This document shows positions 11,263 to 21,180 of a DNA stretch of 64,000 nt, piece by piece (the first letter of the stretch is position 1; each line of letters opens with the position of its first letter). A model generated the notes under the pieces. It did no database searches and was not told the origin of the DNA. It worked only from the letters and a program-made list of their open reading frames with translations. Where the stretch lies: assembly GCF_022965805.1 (NCBI RefSeq), contig NC_133101.1, positions 8,717,069 through 8,781,068 of the forward strand. Reading direction: 5' to 3'. The position numbers and the translations under genes were made by a program. This DNA is from Primulina eburnea. Lineage: Eukaryota; Streptophyta; Magnoliopsida; Lamiales; Gesneriaceae.

Positions 11263-12157
11263 TGACCAGTCGGGAAATTTTCCAGCAAGACGAATTTGAC
11301 CGTTGCACTTCCCGAAATAGTACAGAAACTTTCCCAACGGTCATATTCTTGTGTCTAACGTATATCAGTGTTGGGGCTTATAAATACAACATCTTGAAGA
11401 TCAAACAACAGCTTTTGAAGTGGATTCAAAGCATGGGCACTTAGCATGAATATATCAGCTAGTTGAGAGCACAAGCCCTTGTGTGGGGAAACATTTGAGA
11501 TGTACACTGTAACTGATAAATTCCTCACACACAATCACTCACACATATACAGAGAGTTTGAGCTGAAAAATTTAGTTGAGTGAGTCTTTACACAAAGACG
11601 TAAAACATTGTGTTTGTAGTCTTTGCATATGAGACATTAAACAATATGCTGATTGTGAGGTGCTGCCTACAATCTTGAGTGCTAGGAGTTCAGTTTTAGG
11701 CAGTGGGTAAGTCCTAGCTGAATGGGTTTGTACAATGAGTTGTATAAATCAAAGTCTTCTAGTGGATCCTTCCTAAGGGGAAGAAGGGGTGACGTAGGAG
11801 TGTTGAAATCTCCGAACATCCATAAACAAATTCGTGCCTATTTGTTTATTGCATTTACTTATCATTTCCATTAGTTTTAAAGATGCATTGTTGAAGCATT
11901 TTATGTGTTCTTCAAATACCAAAATATTGCATACCAAGTGTTTGATAAAATGCTTCAACTGAAATATTTTTACTCATTCAACTTGCATATATTTTAAATG
12001 CTTTACAAAATATTTAATCGGTTTCTACGAAGGATTATTTCGAGTATCTTCCGCTTGGTTTTTAACCAAACTCGATTTAATTCATCGGTGTTCAATATTT
12101 CAAGAACCGAGCTATTATAGCTCAACGATTACCCCCCTAATCGATCCTATCAAGTAG

Positions 12158-12200
12158 TGTGTTTGAAATGCCTTCAAAGACACCAGCACACGATCCTTCA
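12158..12200 (+). mobile_element. 3' LTR of element A, part 2
   Basis: The sequence TGTGTTTGAAATGCC through ...GATCCTTCA matches the last 40 bp or so of the element A 5' LTR (around 6022-6064). It continues the LTR interrupted at 8448. Its end abuts the tandem array at 12201. Confidence 0.85.
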
Positions 12201-14340
12201 AGTTCAATGCTTAATTACGAATTTGTTTTTTAACAATAAAAAATAATTAAATGAAATGAGCATGTCATCCAAATGCATCTTGAATAGAAATACGAGCACT
12301 TGGTGAACTTACGTTACATAATCAAATATTCACTATTTTAATATACATTCTGAGTATCTCATTTACCAAATTAATTATTTTAAAACTGAAATTAGATATT
12401 TCACAATTAAAACTAAGTACTTGAAAAAGTTCAATGCTTAGTTACGAATTTGATTTTTGTTTTTTTTTTAAAAATAATTAAATGAAATGAACATCTCATC
12501 CAAATGCATCTTGGATGGAAATACGAGTACTTGGTGAACTTATATTGCATATTCGAATATCCAGTATTTTAATATACATTCTGAGTATCTCATTTACCAA
12601 ATCAATTATTTTAAAACTGAAATTAGGTATTTCACAACTAAAACTAAGTATTTGAAAAAGTTCAATGCTTAGTTGCAAATTTGTTTTTTTTTTAAATAAA
12701 AAAATAATTAAATGAAATTAACATGTCATCCAAATACATCTTGGATGGAAATGCGAACTTTTGGTGAACTTACGTTGCATATTCGAATATCCAGTATTTT
12801 AATACCGGTTTTGAGTATCTTATTTACCAAATCAAGTATTTTAAAATTGAATCAGGTATTTCCAAAGTAAAACTAAGGACTTGAAAAAGTTCAATGCTTA
12901 GTTACGAATTAGTTTTTTTTAACAATAAAAAATAATTAAATGAAATGAACATGTTATCCAAATGCATCTTGGATGGAAATGCGAGCACTTGATGAACTTA
13001 CGTTGCATATTCGAATATCCAATATTTTAATATACATTTTTGAGTATCTCATTTACCAAATCAATTATTTTAAAACTGAAATTAGGTATTTCGCAATTAA
13101 AACTAAGTGCTTGAAAAAGTTAAATGCTTAGTTGCGAATTTGTTTTTTTTAAATAAAAAAATAATTAAATGAAGTGAACATGTCATCCAAATACAACTTG
13201 GATGAAAATGCGAGTACTTGGTGAACTTACGTTTCATATTCGAATATCCAGTATTTTAATATACATTCTGAGTATCTCATTTACCAAATCAATTATTTTA
13301 AAACTGAAATTAGGTATTTCACAACTAAAACTAAGTATTTGAAAAAGTTCAATGCTTAGTTGCAAATTTGTTTTTTTTTTAAATAAAAAAATAATTAAAT
13401 GAAATTAACATGTCATCCAAATACATCTTGGATGGAAATGCGAACTTTTGGTGAACTTACGTTGCATATTCGAATATCCAGTATTTTAATACCGGTTTTG
13501 AGTATCTTATTTACCAAATCAAGTATTTTAAAATTGAATTAGGTATTTCACAATTAAAACTAAGGACTTGAAAAAGTTCAATGCTTAATTACGAATTAGT
13601 TTTTTTTAACAATAAAAAATAATTAAATGAAATGAACATGTTATCCAAATGCATCTTGGATGGAAATGCGAGCACTTGATGAACTTATGTTGCATATTCG
13701 AATATCCAATATTTTAATATACATTTTTGAGTATCTCATTTACCAAATCAATTATTTTAAAACTGAAATTAGGTAATTCGCAATTAAAACTAAGTGCTTG
13801 AAAAAGTTAAATGCTTAGTTGCGAATTTGTTTTTTTAAATAAAAAAATAATTAAATGAAGTGAACATGTCATCCAAATACAACTTGGATGAAAATGCGAG
13901 TACTTGGTGAACTTACGTTGCATATTCGAATATCCAGTATTTTAATATACATTATGAGTATCTCATTTACCAAATCAAGTATTTTAAAAATGAAATTAAT
14001 TATTTCGTAAGTAAAACTAAGTAATTGAAAAAGTTCCATGCTTAGTTGCAAATTTATTTTTTTTAACAATAAAAAAATAATTAAATGAAATGAACATGTC
14101 ATCCAAATGGATCTTGGATGGAAATGCGAGCACTTAGTGAACTGGCATTGCATATTCGAATATTCAGTGTTTTAATACCTTTCTGAATATCTCATTTACC
14201 AAATTAAGTATTTTAAAATTGAAATTAAGTATTTCGCAAATAAAACTAAGTATTTCAAAAAGTTCAATTGTTTAGTTGAGAATTTGTTTTTTTTTAAATA
14301 AAAAATATTTAAATTAAATGTACATGTCATCCAAATGCAT
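12201..14340. repeat. Tandem array, ~229-bp unit, about 9.3 copies
   Basis: Units begin AGTTCAATGCTTAGTT (or close variants) near 12201, 12428, 12659, 12888, 13118, 13346, 13575, 13805, 14032 and 14261, spaced 227-231 bp. Each carries a T-run/AATAAAAAATAATTAAATGAA block, a CATCCAAATGCATCTTGGATGG block and an ATTCGAATATCC block. The units starting at 12659, 12888 and 13118 are near-identical to those at 13346, 13575 and 13805, so there is a ~687-bp, three-unit higher-order period. No long open frame is meaningful here. Confidence 0.95.
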
Positions 14341-14544
14341 CGAGAATTAGGAGTAGAAAGAGAAGATAACTAATAAAAATAAAGATTTATACAATTTTTT
14401 ATTAATTAAAAAGGGCAAAAAAAAAAAGCAAAAATGCATGAGAAATAGAGTAAAAAGTAAGTTGAACTTTTGTCGGACAAAACACAAAAAAAAAATATGA
14501 ATACTAAATCTTAAATAAATCATATATAGATATATTTTTCTCTA

Positions 14545-14830
14545 AATTACCCATAAGATTATTGTAACGGGAAATTTGGGTTCAGTCCCCAGCCGCCATT
14601 TTTTTTTGTGTTCAGTCCCTAGGTACTTTTTAGTACCACATTTCCACATGAAGTGTACCACATTTCCACATAAAGTGTACCACATTTTGTATGAGCATAG
14701 TACCACAATTTTATGGGTAGGGAGTGAAGCAAAGAAATTTTTTGATTGGGATTTTTCAAAAACTTCCCCATGTTGTACGTATTTTGGCTGGGGAAAGGAC
14801 AGATAGAAACAACATGCCAATGTCAGCAAA
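14545..14830. repeat. Dispersed repeat with GTACCACATTT motif series
   Basis: Starts near GGTTCAGTCCCCAG/GTTCAGTCCCTAG and contains four spaced copies of GTACCACA(T/A)TT with TTCCACAT spacers, then a block ending around GGCTGGGGAAAGGAC. The internal duplication and family look suggest a dispersed repeat. Its class and ends are not determined. Confidence 0.55.
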
Positions 14831-17687
14831 TATAATCTTGTTGACTTTGAGATGATTTGTATGTGAAAAAAATTTAATAATGAAAATAACCTTTTCCAAT
14901 GAGTAGCCATTCTGTCGACAGATCGATAGCTTATGTATCTTAGAATTTTTTTTATCATTTTCAAAATATTGATGTATAAAAGTATGTATGGATCTGAATC
15001 AATTGGTGAATATTTAATTATTTTCTATAGAATAATTAATTAAATGAAATATATGTCTTCTTGTTTTTAATGAAAATGTCTTAGTCGTTCATTTCTTATA
15101 TTCTTAAGCAACGCTTTGGTAATTTCTGATTTCCATCATTGATGCAATAATTATTTTCGAGTCTATTTCTTTATTTACTTTACACTTTTATTCCAAAAGA
15201 AAATTATCCTCGATAAACTCATTGTGTGTTAATGTGTTATGTTTAAAAATATTCATCTCCTGATCAGTATTTTAATATATAAAAAAGATCAGTTCTTTTA
15301 AAAAATACAGTGAGTATTTTTTTTATTAAAAAAAATTGTCCTTTATCAAATATGAGACAAATTAAACGTAACGGGTAAATTTTGAGTATAATATTGCCAC
15401 CATCCATACAGCGAAACAAAATAATCATCTCTCCATCTCGGAAGAGGTCGTGATTCAAGTTCTGAGTCTCGCCGCCGTTGCTGATTTGGTATTCGGCTAA
15501 TAGATTTCTCCACATGCATGCTTGAGGCGGCAACGGGTGCGGAGGTTCTTGAGGTTGTGGATTCCATCTTTGTGACCATGATTCAAGCTCATACGAGAAC
15601 AAAATCTCATGCACTAAGTTGTAAAAACAAAAAGCAAATTCTTTGTAATACTTTTGACGGTGCCAAAATATTTTATAATTATATATATTTTTAAAGGAAT
15701 TATAAAATATTTAGACAAAAAAAAAATTTCTTGAAAATTAGAGGATATAAAAGTAACCATCAACATACGTGTTGAACTTTGTACTTTGATCTTTTTGGTT
15801 TTTTCATTATGAATGAAAATTGGATACTTGTTTTTTAAGTGGATGATAAGTGTGAAATGTAGAATGTCTCACTTAAAAAAATAATCTTAGTATCGATGGA
15901 TTTATATTGAGTTGTACTGAGAAATTCTTAACTTGTGTGCAAGCATAAGAGCGTGACATGTGTACGTCGAATATCGGACTAATCAAGTCAAAATTGACCA
16001 CTAAGGTTCACCTGGCTTTTGCTATTTTTGTGAATTTTTATTTTCTAAAATTCACTTCAGATCTTTCTGGATGTGACTTTCCACCTGGCTAATTGTTGTT
16101 GCTCCATATGGTTGACTATTGATGCTTCAGCTGAGCGAAAGTCTGTGACTGTCTATATGAAACCCAAGTGTCTATATATAAAGGCATCATCGAGTACTTC
16201 AATCAAATCTCACATTCACATGCTAATTTCAACTCACTTCTTCTCCATGCCTCATGCTGCCCTGCAACTATACTTCAGCTCGTGATAAAGTTAAGGTATT
16301 TTTTTAGTTCGCCGACGTAGTACATTCGTGCTAGATATATTACTGTTGGTTGTCTTCTTGTATCTTGCAAAACAGTCGTCCAACTTGATCCTCGAAATAT
16401 ATACCGGATGTGACGAATATGTTTTAAGGACATTGTACTTCGTACATATCTTATTTACTTTACTAGTTTCAGTTTTACCTACTGTATTATCTCACCGACA
16501 TTGTTCATTGATTTATGTTTGTCTTTATATATCTTTTAAAAGTTTACAACAATTTATTTCGTTTTCAAGAACTACAATATTGCATTACAATACCATCAAT
16601 CGATATATCATTTACTATAAGGTGATCATACAACAATTCGATATACTCATTATTGTTTAATTAAAAGTAAGATCATATATGTCAATAATATATATATATA
16701 TATATAATTTATCTGATATTAAAGTTTCAATAATGTAAGCTGGTATCAAAGTCTAAGAAAATCAATGGCCTTGTCGTACCAAAAATCTGGTGAAGCTGGT
16801 ATTTTTAAAGTGGCCACATCATTTCTAAAACCCTACTTGCTTATTGACTTTTAATTACATTGTCAGCATAAATTCCTTAAATAATGAATATTATAATTAA
16901 TTAAGACACAAACATTTGCAAATGATTTATGAAAACCAGCATGTTCTTTTCTAGGAGCAATTAAAGTATGTGCTCCCCACCTTATTAGAAAAATGCAGGT
17001 GCTCATTTAATATTATGTTGGATCAACCATACAATATTCTTAGTTAATTGTCCCTTCAAATATTTTTATTTTATGATCATTAATTGGTCAAGTCGAAAAT
17101 AAAGACGAAAAAATAAAACAATAGGGGAATAAATTTTTATTTTATTTTTATTTTTATTTTTATTTTTTATTTTTATTTTTCATCACAGAATAAGAAAAAA
17201 AGGGTGCAATTATAAAAATAATTTTCGTATATTTTAAATATTTATTTTCCAAAATAATTTCCAGTAGTGTTAAAGTCCATTGATTTGGTCATGGATTTGA
17301 TTGAAGACAATTAATACCTTATCAATTTGATCAGATTATAGGGGTCCTGTCCTAAGTAACACTTTTGACAGCTTGCTTCTATAGAAACACTCCACTTGCG
17401 AATTTTTTTTTTTTAAAAATTGCATTTTCAAAAGTTTTTTGATTTTTTTCAACTCCAAAAAAATTTGCATTTTGAAAAGTTTTTTGATTTTTTTTTTTCA
17501 CTTCATTTGATTATTAATTTTGTGAAAATTTAATACCTGAGAATAATAAATCTATATAGTAGTTTCTTGAAAATTTGAAGTTGATTGAATGAGAATCAAA
17601 TATCTTCACTAAAGCGCAACTATGTATCTTTATTAAATTTAAAATATTTAAGTTGTATTGTTTCTATCTTGTATAATTTTTGATAGA
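14831..17687. other. AT-rich region with a possible short transcription unit
   Basis: Mostly AT-rich without recognisable genes. A minus-strand open frame at 15346-15579 (77 codons, Ser/Arg-rich) resembles nothing I know. Near 16176 there is a TATA-like CTATATATAAAGG followed by a C/T-rich leader, a very short frame (MPHAALQLYFSS, 16248-16286) and a GTATTTTT donor-like site. This could be a small or non-coding transcript, but there is no homology support. Runs of TTTTTA repeats lie at about 17140-17180. Confidence 0.35.
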
Positions 17688-17864
17688 GTAGGTCTCATGT
17701 GAGACCGTCTCACGGATCACAATCTGTAAGACGGGTCAACCTTACCCATATTCACAATAAAAAGTAATACTCTTAGCATAAAAAGTAATACTTTTTCATG
17801 GATTATCCAAATAAAGATCCGTCTCACAAAATACGACCCGTGAGACCGTCTCACACAAGTTTTT
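17688..17864. mobile_element. Palindromic MITE (GTGAGACGGTCTCAC family), copy a
   Basis: The ends are inverted copies of about 20 bp containing GTGAGACCGTCTCAC. The centre holds AAAAAGTAATACTC and GGATTATCCAAATAA blocks. Five more copies in this window (25061, 25322, 25931, 29920, 42949) share the order of blocks. Confidence 0.85.
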
Positions 17865-18471
17865 GTCTTTTTGATATAACAAAAAATCGATCTTACAAGT
17901 ATTGGGCAAAATGAAAAGCAGGAATAAATACACGTTAAAATTTTAATCATCGGATCGTCAATACATGAACTTAAACCTTCCTTAAATTGTGAATGACTCG
18001 TATTATGGATGGTGTTAGAAACATGGAAAGAATAAAAAGTACACGTAGTTTAGCCATTTTAAGGAAGAAAAATTGATGGGATTCAATTATAAATGGAGAG
18101 AGATGCTAAAAATAGAAACCCCGCATTGAACCATTTCAATTTGTTGAAAGAAATATAATTAAGTAGATTAGAATATGTTGAAACTTCGGGTCTTTTCAAT
18201 ATAGATGGATGCTTTCGTCCGGGAAAGTGATTTATTAAGTAAGTTTTATTTAAAGTTGAGTTTTGATCGATAAATTTAATTTTTAAAGTGATATTTGATT
18301 TGAAGATGGATTCAAATAATGGATTTTTGAAATATATATGTGCATTTGAAATACACTATAATTATAATTAAAATTTGTAATAGTTTGATATGAAGTGAGA
18401 TCCACTTCAATTTTGTATATTCAAACAAATAGAAATTTTGAAATACACGATAATGGCAAATATATGTATTA
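17865..18471. other. AT-rich intergenic DNA
   Basis: No gene, repeat edge or other structure was recognised in this stretch. Confidence 0.5.
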
Positions 18472-18476
18472 AAACA

Positions 18477-18820
18477 TGTTCGGTGCAATAATTGTCTTTA
18501 CTTGATAGAGCGATCGAACCATGGTGCTTGAGCTGCTGTGCGGTTTAAAAGATTTGAGTTGCACCATCACTACTAGCTATAGTTTTTGGTAAAGCACTCG
18601 GTCCTACAAATTGGTATCAGAGCCAAGGTAATGAGTTCGATTCGTATTGATTGCAAGGAGTGCAATTATTGGGAGGAGGATTGTTGGGTGTAATCATTGT
18701 CCTTGTTTGGTAGAGCGATCGAACCATGGTGTTTGAGCTGCTGTGCGATTTAAAAGATTTGAGTTGTACCATTACTACTAACTATAGCTTTTGGTAAAGC
18801 GGCAAACGCTAGGCCCTACA
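18477..18820 (+). mobile_element. TRIM element, intact, 344 bp
   Basis: Two short LTRs, 18477-18608 and 18682-18820, both start TGTT(C/G)GGTG and end CCTACA. A primer-binding site AATTGGTATCAGAGCC follows the first LTR directly, and a purine-rich GGGAGGAGGA precedes the second. The interior is about 73 bp and codes for nothing. The 5-bp target-site duplication AAACA lies at 18472-18476 and 18821-18825. This is the diagnostic layout of a terminal-repeat retrotransposon in miniature, which depends on an autonomous partner. Confidence 0.93.
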
Positions 18821-19059
18821 AAACACAATCGAAGTGTTCATGTTGAAAAATGTGAATCCGTTTTGGATGTATTTGAGTAAATATTTATTGTAATAGTATT
18901 TTTTATTTTTAAGAAAAAATTAAAGTGGAAGTAACTATGTATTTTAGTTATTTTCATCAGGAATACTGATATGATATTACTATTGTCAACATCACATTAG
19001 GAAAAAAAATTAAATTGAAAAAAAATTGAAATTAATATTTAATAAAATAAATGATCAAA

Positions 19060-20980
19060 ATCGCATAGATCGAAAAAATACTATATTGTCATATATTAAA
19101 ATCTTTGAGGATAGTTGGGTATCAAGTTTGACATCGAAAATAGATATTCCAAATAGGACATGGCAAAGAGAGGCCACAGTGGACTCCTTGATTGAGAATG
19201 GAGTTTGGGATACCACATTAATCAGGAACAACTTTTATTGCAGAAGAAATAATAAAGATCTCCCTTCCGGCTCAAGACTCGAGTGATACAAGATTTTGGC
19301 GGTTTGATCCCAAAGGTAACTACTCAGTGCGAGATAGTTCTCGATTACAAAGAAGACTTTTCTTACCATCGGACAACCAGTCTGAGCATTCAATGCAAAA
19401 ATGACGGTCTTTTATTTGGAGGCTCTCTCTACCGCCGAAGGTACGTATTTTTTGCTGGCGAGTATCACATGAAATCATGCAAACCAGAATCTATTTTACC
19501 GTCATGTGCCGGTTAGTGGGAATTGCTCATTTTGTCATTTAAAGTCTGATTCTACATGTCATTCATTATTTTTCTGTGAGTTTGCCAAATGGCTCTGGAA
19601 GGATACATAATACTACCAAGTGATGAAAGTAGCAAAAGAGGCTTGTACGATGGACTTCTGTTGGTGGATGAGTGAGCAACTATCACGGGATGAATTCGAA
19701 AAATTTGCTATGCAAACTTGGGTCGTTTGGAAAGAAAAGCTAGATATCCTTCATGGTAATGATAGGCTCTTGAACGAATTGAATACTACCTGGAGTCGAG
19801 CCTTTCTCTCTGAGTTCCAAGATGTTAGACTTGCTGATAGAACGACTACTAAGAAGCAATCTTCGGTTAAGATCTGTAGGGGTGAGCAAAAATTCGGTTA
19901 AACCGATTTAACCGACCGAACCGAATTAATTCGGAAATTCGGTTCGGTTAATTCGGTTTCGAAATTTTCAAATATCGGTTAATTCGGTTAATTCGGTTCG
20001 GTTTCGGTTTTTGTAAAAAAATATCGGTTTAACCGAATTAACCGAATTATTAAATAAATAATTTTAATTTTATTTTATTATGTTTTAAATATAATTTATA
20101 ATATTTTTATATTTAATATTGTATATTATAATTAATTTTTTATGAATAAAGTGTTTTTTTATGATTAAAATAGAATATTAATTATTAATTTTATATATAA
20201 TTTTTAAAATTTTAATTTTTTTAGAATATTAATTATTAATTATATATATAATTTTTAAAATTTTAATTTTTTTTAAAAAAAATCGGTTAATTCGGTTACC
20301 GACCGAAATAACCGATTTTAATTCGGTTCGGTTAATTCGGTTTTTGTGAAAATTCGGTTCGGTTCGGTTAGTCAAAAAATTTTCGGTTAAATCGGTTTTC
20401 GGTTAATTCGGTTCGGTTTGTAACCGAATTAACCGAATACTCACCCCTAAAGATCTGGAAGAAACCAGAACTGACTGATCTAAAGATGAATGTTGATGCA
20501 TGTGTCAATGAGAACCTGAATCGATACAGTGTGAGTGGAGTACTCCGAGAAAATCAAGGCCGACTACTTTTGACCTTTGGTAAACAAATACCAAAACATA
20601 TTTTAGTGCTTATGGGAGAACTAGAGGCCATCAAGGAAGGTATCACGATACTATATGACAAACGGTTCTATGCTGTTCAAGTAATGACAGATTTCTTATT
20701 AGCAGTACAAGCAGTCAATAACTTTAAGGAAGACATTGGTTATGTGGGTCTATCGTCTACGTGTTTCAGAAAGCATAGACCTTATAAAAGAACATGTAGT
20801 TAGTTGCAGATTTTATTATAAGAATAGATTGGCTAATAATGTAGCTAATAATAGTGCTCAATTTTCTTCTTACTACCAATCATATTTTGTATGGATGAAT
20901 GACGAGTTTCTTTCGTGATTAGTAAATCTTATAATAATTTATCTATCTCGATAAAATTTCAAGTTTTGCTGTAAAAAAAA
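19060..20980 (+). pseudogene. Decayed LINE (L1-type) 3' end with RNase H remnant
   Basis: Translated pieces in shifting frames resemble the C-terminal part of plant LINE ORF2. First comes a region like IKIFEDSWVSSLTSK and ENGVWDTTLIRNNF (downstream of the reverse transcriptase). Next is a zinc-finger-like segment with the CHSLFFCEFAKWLWK type motif. Last is an RNase H-like domain beginning W-KKPELTDLKMNVDA, with VSGVLRENQGRLL and ELEAIKEGI. There are frameshifts near 19285 and 19520. A short poly-A run at 20971-20980 marks the probable 3' end. No 5' end or reverse transcriptase core is present, so it is a 5'-truncated dead copy. It is further split by the element at 19877-20449. Confidence 0.8.
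19877..20449. mobile_element. hAT-type MITE with 8-bp TSD, inside the LINE
   Basis: The termini TAGGGGTGAG and CTCACCCCTA are perfect 10-bp inverted repeats. The flanks carry the 8-bp direct duplication AAGATCTG (19869-19876 and 20450-20457). Both arms are filled with AATTCGGTT/AACCGAATT words, around an AT-rich core. Removing the element and one duplication brings the LINE RNase H frame back into register. The 8-bp TSD and TIR support hAT superfamily membership. There is no transposase. Confidence 0.93.
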
Positions 20981-21180
20981 AGTAACCAATTAAGACAATG
21001 AATAATGCTAAAAGTACAACCAATATATCGTTACAATTATTATATCACGAGATTTTATTGTTATATCGTGAGATTTTGTATTCAATATATAGTGACATTT
21101 TGACAAATTGAATTTATTATGTTGTACAAATTGATATATAAATATAGATGTACAGAATCACTCACACTTATGACAATAGT

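Larger units (their letters stand above)
8449..12152 (+). mobile_element. Non-autonomous LTR retrotransposon B, complete, with TSD
   Basis: LTRs lie at 8449-10036 and 10567-12152 (1588 and 1586 bp), starting TGTTGGAAC and ending CTATCA. By eye I find about a dozen differences between them, so the insertion is young. The interior (10037-10566) is only 530 bp: a primer-binding site ATTGGTATTAGAGC, no protein-coding domain, and a polypurine tract AAAAAGGGGGAGA just before the second LTR. The 5-bp target-site duplication AGTAG flanks it (8444-8448 and 12153-12157). The LTR/PPT style resembles Copia (SIRE-like) elements, but without pol the superfamily is an inference. It must be mobilised by proteins from elsewhere. 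TATA: CTTATAAATAC near 9261. Confidence 0.92.

Noticed and set aside
12496..14153. Minus-strand open frames of 60-94 codons in the tandem array
   Set aside because: They repeat with the 229-bp unit and are broken in most units; the array is non-coding.
16370..16400. Similarity of CCAACTTGATCCT to the miR399 target-mimic motif of IPS1/At4 RNAs
   Set aside because: The flanking bases needed to pair with miR399 (CCTTTGGCA) are absent, so the resemblance is too short.
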